Positions 40,391 through 52,279 of a stretch of DNA of 64,000 nt are shown here, piece by piece. Both the position numbers and the translations under genes were made by a program. Position 1 is the stretch's first letter. Each line of letters starts with the position of its first letter. Origin of the DNA: Branchiostoma floridae (lineage: Eukaryota > Chordata > Leptocardii > Amphioxiformes > Branchiostomatidae); contig NC_049981.1 in NCBI RefSeq assembly GCF_000003815.2, positions 9,391,673 to 9,455,672 of the forward strand, read 5' to 3'. The notes below the pieces were generated by a model. It worked only from the letters and a program-made list of their open reading frames with translations, had not been told where the DNA came from and did not search any database.

Positions 40391-43300
40391 GGCCATGTTA
40401 ATTTGATTGTATGGATGACATCCTCTGGGAACCCCAAAACTGATGCGAGCATGCAAAAAATGTTTGTCCAAGAAAATTGTCAGGAAGGTTGAACAAATAA
40501 CAAAATACACACTCTAAACATGATGTACAGAGCAATAGTGTCTTCATTTTTGTTCTCTCACATCTTTGACTTTGAAAGAGACTTTTGCATTCTACAACAG
40601 TATCCGTATTCCAATATCTTTCTGCACTTTTCTGCAAATATTTTCTCTTTTTGGAGCTGCTTTGCACAATATGCTTGCAAACTTTTTTTGGAAATGGATG
40701 TAATTTTATATGAATTTGGACGTGATCCATATAATCAAATCAACATGGCCTTATTGGGAACCAAAATCAAGAGCCAGTGAATGAAATTGAAGAAGCCTAA
40801 TGGGAGAAAAGTTGTGTGTAGTGCTAATTCTGCTCTACATGATTTTACCAGCAGAAGTCAGAGGTTAGAACTTGACTAATGGTGTCAGCGTGGCACCAGG
40901 ACAGTAATGATGTTGGATGCAGGATGTAATGTGTGTTGTGCATGCTTAATGACTTATTAGCATAAAATTGCAGCCCCACTCCTTGGTAATAACCCTCCCT
41001 AGGGGGCTTATGGGCCTTTGGGATAATGGGGGGGCTATAATGCTATACCTTTATATGTTGGGCAGGTAGAAAGGGTTTACATTAAACTCACATAAATTAA
41101 AAAGGGTCTGCATTGCAAAACGAATAACTTCAAGTTGTCAACAGACCATTTTGTCCAACTTTCCTACGAACCCCAAAATGTGTTCGAACCAGTTCGATAG
41201 TTCACTCGCATCTTTACTGGAGTTTGTTGTTTGATTAATTTACGTTTTGCGGCTGCGCTATTTCCGGTATGCTACCAGAAAAAAGGGACTTGCTTTCATA
41301 TATAGTAGATTGAGGGGGGGGGGGTTGACTCTTATTATTTATTATTTATTTTTATTTCTTCCTCAAACGTACATAGGCAGGGAAATACACACATGGTATA
41401 CCCTGAATTGCGTAGGTTTGTTACAAAGAAACTTATACGTGCAGAATGTCAACAAACAAACACTAAGCATACAGTAGATCCGAACTCACAGGCTGATGGT
41501 AATGACTCTTATCAGTAAACTCAGGAGTGCCTGCAATAGTTAACTGTTACAGTAAATTGAATTTTCATCACAAAATGTTTGGGGAATGACGTCATTAGAT
41601 TGTTCCGAGTGTCTGGCAAAACTCTGGTCTGTGAGTAGAAACACAACCGGATGTGTTGTGACCAGGCTTTTAGCCAGGCATGTGTCAAGGTGTCATTTAG
41701 ATGCGCTTTTCTTGAAATAACATGAAATTGGGGAGCAGAGGTCCTCTACTGTGACCTCTCTGACAAAAATTTTGCCCCTCAGGATACCTTAGAATGCACC
41801 ATTTTAACTTAAAATTCTTGAAAACTGTGCACCAACCCCCTACAATGGTCAACCCTATATCACTTACTGTGACTCACCAAGAAATTTGGACCCCCAATAT
41901 AAGATGAAATAAAATCCTAGCTAAAAGCCTGGTTGCAACATTTAACAATTGGCTAGGAATAATTCAGTTCAGTATATACAATAGTAGTAAATGATTTATG
42001 AATACCACTCAATGCAGAATTCAATATAACATGCTACATAGAATTTAAGTGACATATCATGCTTTGCAAATTATTTACTATAAATGCTTTAAACTTCTAT
42101 ATCTCTTACAAATGAATTTAAGCACTTTGCCATGTGGTTTTCTATGGAGGTTAATGAGTTATTGTTTACCATAAGAATTAGTGATCTGCCACAGATAGCA
42201 CTTTTGATTGATGGCACACTGTGGAGATATCCTGTATATAATCATACAGTGGAAATGAACAAAACATCAGAAGGCAATTGTATGTCATACTTACTTATTA
42301 AGGACTACACAAATGCTAAAAAAATATGTAATATATTTTATGCATCATAAAGTTAAAATAATACTATCAATCTTGAAATGTTTGGTATGGTTTTGTTAAG
42401 ACCGTTTTTAGAACTAGGCCTGACAGGTTAAATGTGAGATAACGTCTGGTAAAAGTCACATGACCTTTTCATGATATAAGAGCTGTCTCCACTCATGGCA
42501 TCCGTGCATGGAAATTTGCACATTGGAACGGACAAAAATTTCACTCTGTCTATCGTAAAAATCTGAATGTCATGAGATGAAACTGATGAAAATATATTTT
42601 GATAGGCATAAAATGACAGATTTAACAAGAACAACAACATTGGGCTTGAAAAACAGTGGGACAGAAAAATTTGAATTTCTTTGTAAGACATTCAAATTAC
42701 GAATACCGTTACATGACATACCATGTATCACCACTTTGTTATCGGGCACTTCATTCCTCAACTGTCAAGCTTCTGTCCAATCCCTCAAGTTAATGAGATA
42801 CTTGCATTAGACACTTGTATATTTTACCGAATTTACGGCAAAAATATGTCCGGCTTTTAGATGATTTCGGTAGTTAAGGGTTCATTTTAATTAATGTTAA
42901 GATAACTTATTGAGATAGGGCACATCATTTTTATCGAAAAAGGAAAGGATTATGAGGTATAATCTGCAGATTAACCAAAGTGCCGTCGGAAAGTCATTAT
43001 TTTGAATGCGCAGATGGCAAATTTTGTTGCATAGATTAGTGACGATTCTAATTAGATTTTGGCAAATTCTAATGTTCTTAGTTTTGCACACTATAAGTAT
43101 ATTGTACATGTTATTTACACATGCAACTTTCAATCCAAGCGATACTTGTGCATGAAAGTAATTACAGTATTTCTCTAAAATATGTGTTTTTCATTGTTTT
43201 GTACTTAAACGAAATTCTGAGTTTAATTCAGTACATACATTCAAACACACTGTCTCACACCTTTCAAAGGAATATGTGTGCAGAAAATTTAAGTTATTTC

Positions 43301-43529
43301 TAGATGACATTGCATTTTTCTTTTGTTGTTTTTTCTATATTCCTTCATGAATAAGCATTTCACAATAGTGTGACTTGAATTCATATCAGTTATTATGATT
43401 CATGTTTATACATGACCCTTTAATTTTTAAAAGATGAATGTCCACTTTGAATTTGATTAATAATCTGAAAATTTGGACAAGCTTTCTTGTACATATTAAG
43501 TTGTATAGTCAAACTGCATTTTAGTCATA
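40391..43529. other. No gene seen
   Basis: AT-rich DNA. Short ORFs lack family resemblance and splice context. Confidence 0.4.
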
Positions 43530-43619
43530 GCATGAAAGTTCATCCGTGTTGGTAGAATACATTATAGAAAAATTGCTAAAATTTACTTCCAACACTGTAA
43601 TAACTATAGGGACTTACCC
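43530..43619 (+). mobile_element. Solo Penelope-like terminal repeat
   Basis: Starts GCATGAAAGTTCATC and ends AGGGACTTACCC, matching the complement of 9593-9672, the right terminus of the element in AP4E1 intron 15, with about ten differences. No body is attached. Confidence 0.8.
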
Positions 43620-44164
43620 CTCTGCTACATATATCCAATACATTTCTTTATCCCAAATGCAATTTAAAACATTTCATGTCAATGTGACTTGTTCAAGGCT
43701 GAGATTTTGTGCAACAAAACCATTCGTATTAATTTTCAAACGATGGACAAATTTGGTCTCAAGGGACAGGTATTTGTAAATTCCATCATAGACAAAGAAT
43801 TTGATGACATCATACATGTACAAAAATGTATGTAAATACAATTTGTTTTTTCAAAAGTTGGTTGAAGTCTTTTTATGTGAATTCTTTATAGAGAGAATTA
43901 TCGTCTTTTTAATGTCAACTGACAGTACAATCTTTCACAGAAAACACCAAAGGTAAAATTATTCTTTTGATATGTCTTTGTTCTTGCAGGGCTTTGATGG
44001 ATAGTACTCTTGATACATACGAGTTTGCAGTAAAATATTCTGGCCACATAGACATCGTCTGTCACTGTCACTACCACTGTATGAGAATGTTGGAATATAA
44101 CAGTACATAAACTACCCACCAGTTTTGTATAGTTACAAACTGCATAAAACTTTAGCATAAGGTT

Positions 44165-44400
44165 TGATCTACTCATACCGAGATGGACTCCAACTCATTT
44201 TTCTTATGAAGCATGATGAGTCCTTTATGCAAACAAAGGAGCTCTGGCTTTAATCCTCCCGGAGGACGTTCCTTACCAAAGTTGGGTACTCAAATTCACC
44301 TGAGTAGAGTGAGGAAGTAAGTGCCTTTCCCAAGGGTACAACATTGGGACCTACTTGTCAATAACCTTTAGTCACAAGACCACCTTAACTGGACTTTTGT
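44165..44400 (-). repeat. tRNA-derived SINE copy, diverged
   Basis: Contains TTTGATCTACTCATACCG and GTGCCTTTCCCAAGGGTACA, parts of the family body. Confidence 0.45.
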
Positions 44401-44704
44401 TTGTGGTAAAGTTTTGTAGCTTGTATGTTTTGGTGAAAAAATGTTTTAAAAAGCCTTGTCCCAAGAGAAATTCAGTGTCTGAATCCATTAGGCATTTTCT
44501 ATTTTGTTGCATACTGTTTTTGGAAAGTGGGCAGTTAATGTTTAGCCCAGGGCAAGTTTAGAATAAAAATGTTTTATCCGTGAATAACTTCATCAGGTTG
44601 GCAATTATTCATATAGTAAGGTTCTTTTAGCACAACCAGAAAATAACTTACTTCCGACGTTTCGGTGTCTGTCAGACACCATCATCAGGGTGGAATGACG
44701 GGAA

Positions 44705-45228
44705 CTACTTCTTGCTGCTACTTATAGCTGATGTAGGTGGCGTTGCAGCAGCAAGAATGCCATCCCAGACGTGGCTCAGCTCGTATCCCCCCTCGTCTCT
44801 GTTCATGACTGGCACTGATTTTCTGATCCAAACTGCTTCTTTAATCCATCTAGTTCTTCTGTTTTCCTCTCTGTCAATGACTCTTGCCCCCTCCCAGTCT
44901 ATTACGCAATTGTTTCTATGAATATGGTCTGTGACTGCCGATTTGTTCTCTGTTTGTTCTGCTGCCTTCTTCTGAGATCTTGTGTATGCACTGCCTTTGC
45001 TGTTTTGTGCCTCCTTTTTGTGTTCTTCAAGTCTGGTGTTGAAAGTCCTGCCCGTCTCTCCAATGTACACCTTGTCACAACTTTTGCACGAAATCTTGTA
45101 GACACAGTCTGTTTTAGAGGAGTCTTCCAGTCTGTCCTTGGGATGCACCAACAAGTTTCTGAGCGTGGTCTTGGGCTTAACTGCCGTGGCAATGGCATGT
45201 TTTCTGAAGATCCTACATCGGCTATAAG
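44705..45228 (-). CDS. GIY-YIG endonuclease of the second Penelope-like element
   Basis: The minus frame reads RIFRKHAIATAVKPKTTLRN, LLVHPKDRLEDSSKTDCVYK, then the GIY-YIG core VYKISCKSCDKVYIGETGRT and FNTRLEEHKKEA, and ends DGILAAATPPTSAISSSKK, running into the inverted arm. The whole RT domain is missing, so this is a 5'-truncated copy. The catalytic R and E positions after YIGETGRT look intact. Confidence 0.82.
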
Positions 45229-45230
45229 TA

Positions 45231-46395
45231 CAGTGGAATCCGCTTTATTGTATCGCCTATTTGTCTGGGCATTTTATCCAATTATCCGGCCTATTCTAGA
45301 GTCCGAAGTTGGCTATATGACCAGCTTTAGTGGCATTGGTTGGGGAGGGGTGTAGTTTTGAAAACCAATACACAAACATAACACACAGACACTCATAGAG
45401 GTTACCACTCTAACGATACGGAACTCCGTTTACAAAACTTTAATCATATGTTCCGATACTGTGCGATTTCTGTGAGATGCTTGATCTAATAAAGAGTTCA
45501 AATCAGTGGCTAAATGCACATGTGGAAAAGTACGCTTGACTCGCACAGCCGTGCGTCGGCAATTTGGCGGCATACCAAAACAAAGACGAACATGGCTCTG
45601 CTCGTATGCCGGAGAATATGACGTTACTTTCATAATTTTAAGTTAAAACAACGGTATTGGAGAGTGATAAACTCTTCACCTTCTTGTCTACAACTTGTGT
45701 CTACAAATTACTCTGAAATTTACGTCTTTCGCGGTGGAAGACGGAAAAAATTCACGTTCAAAACATTCAAAATGGCGGCACTTGGGTTGAGATATCCCGC
45801 CATTCAATGCGCAAGATAGGTCATTGCGAAATCACACCCCTGTTGCCTGTTGCGTTACGTGCGTTGTTGTAAATCTACGTAGCGCAGCCGAAATCAGCTC
45901 AATTAATGAGACACTGGATATGAAAAAAACACATTTTTGTAGGGTAAACCAAGTTTAGACATTGTCTGAAGGGGAAATATGAACTCAAAAGCGTGTTGAC
46001 GTTCCAATGACGTTCGCCCATCATGCCTTGCGGCAACCTAACAAAATGGCGCCTAACTCCAAATGTTCGCACGCTAGCACAGCGCTATCGGCTAGATCGG
46101 CTTTTCTGTGGAATGTAACTTTCTTACGGTCCTTTACATGGCTTTACGCCTTTATACATACATTTACTAGTTACCTTTGGACTCATTTTGTAAGTTTTAG
46201 GGCATATTTTACAATTGTTAATTTGTGTGACCTGACGTAATTCTATCCAAAAACCCGAAGTTTGAGACCGTGGGTTATCCAATTCTGCGATGTTCTAAAC
46301 AATAGAATGAATGGCAAATGTTTTGGGATTTCGTAATTCTATCCGATTACCCGAATTATCCAAAAAGGCGTAATACGAATAATTGGAATCCACTG
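45231..46395. mobile_element. pogo-like non-autonomous transposon nested in the PLE
   Basis: 1165 bp, starts CAGTGGAATCC and ends GGAATCCACTG, flanked by TA on both sides (45229-45230, 46396-46397). Terminal regions are rich in TATCCGATTACCCGAATTAT-type sequence, as in Tigger/pogo relatives. Removing the element plus one TA rebuilds the sequence ATAAGTAGCAGCAAGAAGTA, which is present intact in the left arm. No transposase seen; a 67-aa minus ORF at 45430-45633 is unidentified. Confidence 0.85.
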
Positions 46396-46517
46396 TAGCA
46401 GCAAGAAGTAGTTCCCGTCATTCCACCCTGATGATGGTGTCTGACAGACACCGAAACGTCGGAAGTAAGTTATTTTCTGGTTGTGCTAAAAGAACCTTAC
46501 TATATAAAAATGTTTTA

Positions 46518-49500
46518 CTTGAGTAAAAAAAAGGATGATGAACGAATCTACGAATTCTAACAAAATCGCAATGACATTAAACACAGCTACGTGTAGCATG
46601 GGCTCAGACAGAGCTCAGATTTTAAAAGTGCTAATATATTTTATTGATGTCCAATTTTCATGTGAATCAATTTGCTATTTTAACATCATATTACTATTAG
46701 GCACGTTACATGTACACGTACATGTATGCGTGCATATACAATGTTCGTCTATATTTTCATTACGCAACTTTCTACATAACTTCATAGAAAATTTGTGGAA
46801 GTTTTCATTGATATGTTAACTGTGATATCATATACTTCTCCTTTGTTTTGACAAAGTTTGGTAGAATTATCATAATCCATTTACAATTTTTATTATTATT
46901 CATGTTTATTAGTGGCCTTGTCCCAGGGTAATGCTATTCTATAGCATTCCATTACCACAGCTTTTATTATAGAAACAGCATAAAGTGTGAAATCCCACCT
47001 GGGTCTAGAAAAGGTCTCTCCGCATATATGTATTTTTTGTGTGCATAAAGTGTTAATAATGACACAACGTCCTAACCTTCAAAAAGGGTGAAAAAGTTTG
47101 AGTAGTTAGTAGCTTTGGCAAAAGTTCTGGCATGTATTGATAGATAAAGCAAATTTAGTTGCAAAAAAGGAAACTTTACCAAAAGAAAACAAAAACAAGA
47201 TTGAAATGTTAAACTGTAGACTGAAGTTTAGTTTATATTTGATTTAAAAATGATAACACCATAGGCATTCCCATATCAAATTGCAATTATTTGGTCTAAA
47301 TACCACAGCACAGGAGTAAAAAAATACAAATTTAGTCTGAAAATAGTTTTAAAATGCCATGAAATTGAATCTGGGTAGATATTTAAATGCCTACACAGTG
47401 CATAGATTGTGTAGAATACAATGCACATTCAACTCCACGTGTGCAAAATTTGGTGTATTTAGACAAATAAACACAATAGTTAGACAACTAATTTTTTCAG
47501 CTGCGCTGAAACCTAATAGCGGAATTGAAAGAGATGCACATGAAAATTTCAAATGATGCTAATGCTGGTGTAAGGTTTGACTTTTACGATGGTCTCAGTG
47601 ACTTTTCGTCTTTGTAAAAAGTTAATGACCCATTCATTATACGGACATGCCAAAAACTTCCACTCCAGAGAATAACATAATAAATGTACCATAATCACCA
47701 ATAAAAACTCATGCATAACAAAAACCAGAGCTGCAAATCCAATTTTCGACTTCCACACGTAGCAGTTTGATACCTTTATGGAAAGTATAGATCTATGATG
47801 AGTGAAAAGATATTCAACATAAGTTACCGAACTGTTTTTATCATAATGACCAGTTCTTTCATTTTATGAATTGAAGTCATAGAAAGGGGTCTCTTGTCAT
47901 GAATACAGTCTATTTACATGGCTTTTGTATATTGTTTTTGTATATTATTTCTTGATATTTGTGGTCAGCATAACAGCATAAGAACCTCTGGATGGATTTT
48001 GATGGTGTTTGCATGTGGTTAGGTCTTGGGATGAAAAGATCAAGGTCGATTTTGGACAACATCCTGGTGGTTGTCCTTGGTACTGAAACATAACTTCCAG
48101 TTGTCGTGTTAATGAATATTTATATATTTTGCCTTTTTTTGTGGCAGATACCTGGAAGAAGTTGTGTGAGATTGGGCTCCTAGCAGCCTGCTTTAAACTG
48201 TAACATTTTTGCAGGCAGAAACTTTACAATGTATAATTTGATGATTCAGCAAGTCAGTCAATGGCTTCCGTTTGTTTAATGTCTCATAATTGTGAACCCA
48301 CATGTTAACTTATACATGTACATGTGGTACTTAATGTCATACTCATAGTACTTTCTGACTCAAGGAATTGGGGAAGGTCTGAGGAGACTGACTCACTTTA
48401 AAATAATGGGGTCAGCTTCTTATCTATGGGATGAGTCACCGGTTCAAGACGATTATCTGAGGTTAGAGAGATACCAGTGCTGTGATTAAAGATGGCTGCC
48501 ATGGTAGGTTATATGTTTTGTCTTGTTCCATTTGGTCTGAATTTTAGTGTACTGACAATTTTAGTGTACTGACAAGCCTGGTTGGGTGTATCTTTAGTAT
48601 TAGATGATTAGAATTATTGCAAGTCAGAAAGAACTTTATATTTTTTAGTGATCGGGGTTTGGGGGCTTTTATTCTTTTTAGGCCACATGTAATTTTTTGT
48701 CCATTTGGTGGGTCACATCAATATTTTGCACATTCAGACATTATTACACATTCATTAAAAACCAGCAATGTACACATGTACCATTTCAATAGTTTAACAT
48801 AAGCATATGAAATAGTATAGTGGTTGCAGATTAATACTGCTATGGCCTTATAGGCTGATAGACTAAAATGTACTCTCTTTAAACCCTGAATGATTTTAGT
48901 CTTCCATATATCAATTTCTTTTGATATCTAAATATTTGTATGTTTGTCCTATGCAGTAACACCAGCTGCGTCAGTCACCAAATAATGTATTTCTTAAAAC
49001 TTCGTCAAAGTTTTGACTGATACATTTTTTTTGTACATTTCTGTACTTTTCAAAAGTTTTTGACTTTTATTGCTGCGTGTTTGGACATTCATCCGTAATG
49101 ACACCACATGCAAAGTTTATTACCAAGTTTTGTCCCCTGGGGGAGGGTGTATGGAGGAGACAGCATGCATGACTGAAATGAAACTCCCCTAGGACTGTAC
49201 TCCAGACAGGGGATATAAGGGCTTTAATATGCATGTCTGCATGTAGTGGCAATAATATATAGCTTTGAAATGTTAGAGACAAAGGAAAAAATTCTAGAGA
49301 ATTGCAGACAAAGTTTGAAAAAAGATTGCAAGACTGAATTAGTCTGATAAAATGATTTATGATATTATTTATTGATACAGCAAGGTTTACAAAGTTTGTC
49401 AGTTTGTTTTGTAGGACTTAATATTTCTTGAGATATTGCAAATTTATGATATACAAAATGTAATGCTGAATCGGATGTGATTTTGTTTCATGTAAGGATG

Positions 49501-50340
49501 TTACTATTCTTAATGTCTCTTCCTAATAAGTTTTCTTTTAATATTCTATGCCATGGCATAGAAGTTATGAATTCCAGCACTGGATTAAATTGAAAGGTGC
49601 ATGTAGATTTTTTTGTATAGAGTATACATGTAGATGACGCGTTTCTACTGTAAATGCATTTAAATTTACAGGGATTTGATTTGCAATTAAGGGAGAAAAT
49701 AGAGTGTTTGCAGAGCTTTTGAGTTTATTTATTTATTTATTTATTAGGATTCTCCACACTGGAGGGTATGGCAGAACAGGTGTCAAAAGACACCTTTTCG
49801 AGGCCGCCATACCTAGTTTGTGATATCAAATTGTATTTGCATACTGTACAGTAATGAAAACACCAGAGGCATTCAGTTTGCAATAAAGGATTCACTGTTG
49901 AAACTTCAAACATAAAACAACTGCAAAAATTTCCAAAATTACAGTTCCATCTATGTTGATGTGAATTTTGAAATTGTCTCCAGAGTATGAGTCATTCCTT
50001 TGGAATTTCTGAGTGTCTTGGCATCTGGAACTGAAGGGGAAACCCCCACTTGTGACGTCAGGTGACTCACGTTGATTACGCCAACTGTCGTTGGGACACC
50101 CAAGGACGGGGGCGTAACACATTAACACGTAGATGCCCTCCAAATCATCAACAACCATAATTACGGATTTGCAAATAGATGACAACGTTAATATCATTGC
50201 TTATGTGCTGGCATGTTTTAAAGATGGTTCAACGAGTTTTATGGAATTTTTTTATCTCTTGATTTATCATTTGATGATAGGGGCTTTCTAACTTACACTT
50301 GGGAGAATACGACCTTTTGCGTCATAAAACGGCTATTATT
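46518..50340. other. No gene seen
   Basis: AT-rich. Holds a dispersed-repeat piece at 47990-48200 and a TTTATTTATTTATT tail with GGATTCTCCACACTGGAGGG at 49725-49820, which looks like a retroelement end on minus. Confidence 0.4.
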
Positions 50341-50477
50341 GTGGTCATCTAATATTAAAGAGATGAGTCATCGTCTGGGTGTATAAGCGCTCTTTACATG
50401 CAAATGAGGAATGTTCGGTACTTTTTCTCTGGAGTGTTGTCCGTGAGAGTCATTCCGGCGCAGGAATTTCTCGGAAA

Positions 50478-50505
50478 ATGGTTCGCCGAGATGCCATTAT
50501 GGTGG
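50478..50505 (+). CDS. Candidate short first exon, MVRRDAIMV (possible APC)
   Basis: ATG in the context GGAAAATGG, nine codons, then a GTACGT donor that leaves phase 1, in frame with the APC exon at 58511. Upstream are TATAAG (about 50382) and the octamer ATGCAAAT (about 50398), a possible core promoter about 100 bp away. A stronger donor (GTGGGT) four bases earlier would leave phase 0, in which case translation would have to begin at 58525. Very short, so weak evidence. Confidence 0.22.
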
Positions 50506-52181
50506 GTACGTTGAAATTTTTCCTATTTTCGATTTTTATCATTGAGAAATCTGTATGTACAATTTATTGTTTGTTCTGCTGATAGTACTCTGTGCAAAAA
50601 TTTATGCCATAATAGAGTTGTACAAGCAGAAAAGGACAAATGTTGTTTGAAGGTCAAACCCTGGATTTTTGTAGGTCAATGTCAAAGCGGGTTTTTTATG
50701 CTTCCTCAAACAATAGACTGTCCCAAATGAGCAACTGTAACATTATATTACTTTTCCTTTTGTATGGGGGAGGATTTGGAATATTATTTTGTCAACTAGT
50801 GTCAGATGACAGAGTTGTGAAATTGACACCTTTTGACAAACATGTAGGGCTGTCTCCACCTTTAGTTTTTCATCACACTCATTGTTTGGGAGCCTATTTT
50901 GTTGATTTTATTTTTTTAAATCTGTTATTTTAAGATTCATTTTATGTCATGAAGTTAAGATTTTTTTGATCGGATAGGGTTTATATTTTTGTGAAATGAT
51001 AGAATATTTCCGTCCTGAACAAAGAAATGGGTCCTTGCAATAGCACTGGGCAGATGTGTAATGTAAATAGTGTAACTGTATCTCCTATGTATTCCTCAAT
51101 TATTATACTTAGATTTATCCTTGGATTTATGAATTTCCCAATTATAGTTCTAAAAATCTGATGTATGGAAAATCATTTTTTGTAATGTCGATACTGTATA
51201 ATAATTTTTTTTTTCAAATTACGCCATATACCTGAGTTTTTTTCTCTATTCCTACATGTGTATTTTATTAGTCATTTACTTTTTGAACATCATGCACAGG
51301 ATTGACTCTGAGTAAATTTACTTGATAAACGATAAAAGGGAAAAAAATCGTAATTATAATGTCATTGCAACATTTGCTCTAAAAATGCTCTTAGTTGTCT
51401 ACAGTTTCTAACAGGTTTTTCAGAGATAACAGGTGCCAAAATGCTTTTCTATTCTGTTGAACAATATAAAGATTATTATGATATAGTTGTCATTTTGATA
51501 ATTTTTTTGGTCTTGATTATGTATATATTGAGAAATATTTGAGAAGTGCAAATATTCACAGACAGGTGTATAGTAACTAGCATAGTAAAAAGTCAAAATT
51601 GCAAAATGTAGTATGAAATTTTGCCATTTCCCCAAAATGGCCCTAATAATGACCGCGGCATGATTTGTTACATCTGAAGCTATTTCCCCATAATTAGCCA
51701 TTGTCGGCCACATGTGGACACATGTTTGCCACCAATTTAGATGCTAACGCTGCGAAAAAGCAATTTCCATAAATTTGCACAAATGCGGAGAATTTACACA
51801 TATTCGGCACTACAAATGGGCCGTACTACCACCAGTGGCCAACGCCCTACAATTGTTAAGCCTCAGCCACTAGAATCTCATGAATTATACGACCTAGTCA
51901 TGCTAATAAACTACTGACCCATATAGGGTTTCTGACTATTAACCGAATAGTTAACTCAATGTTTCATGTATGATCTTTTAAAACATTATCTAGAATGGAT
52001 AATTTTTAGGAAAATTTGTTTGGTCTGATATATAAGAAGGATGTGTCGGGGAAAAATTATATGCTGTAAGCTCATTTGGTATGCTGCCCCATAATGTATC
52101 ACGAAGTCCCCAAGGGTACCCACCAATTTCCCCAACCTGCATAATTCACGGTTAGAATCTGCTTAGCGGGGTTCAGTCGAC

Positions 52182-52279
52182 ATGAACAAGGCAGCGGAGC
52201 AGGAGGGTTGTGACGGGGATGGCAACAAGGCCGGCAAAATGTCCAAAATTAAATTCTGGAAGATGCAGTTACTGCAACT
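52182..52279 (+). CDS. APC: Candidate APC coding first exon
   Basis: Runs from ATG in the context GTCGACATGA to CAACTCG before a strong GTGAGTGGG donor. It encodes MNKAAEQEGCDGDGNKAG then KMSKIKFWKMQLLQL. Phase 1 joins exactly to the exon at 58511 (…LQL-GTKRKMAGPAFDQLL). The extension adds about 38 residues ahead of the methionine that aligns with human APC residue 1. I do not recall a vertebrate counterpart of this extension. No competing gene lies nearby. Confidence 0.5.

Larger units (their letters stand above)
44577..46503 (-). mobile_element. Second Penelope-like element, split by a nested transposon
   Basis: Flanked by a perfect 14-bp direct repeat ATAAAAATGTTTTA (44563-44576, 46504-46517). 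Inverted arms: 44613-44736 and, on the right, 45212-45230 plus 46398-46503, sharing GGTGTCTGACAGACACC. A 36-bp extension (44577-44612) is found only on the left, at the 3' end of the ORF. The right arm is interrupted by the element at 45231-46395. A different family from the one at 8454. Confidence 0.88.

Noticed and set aside
43898-44176. 92-aa minus-strand ORF
   Set aside because: No recognisable domain, AT-rich codons and no splice context.
45430-45633. 67-aa ORF as a pogo transposase remnant
   Set aside because: It has no helix-turn-helix or DDE motifs that I can see; kept only as a possible captured host exon.
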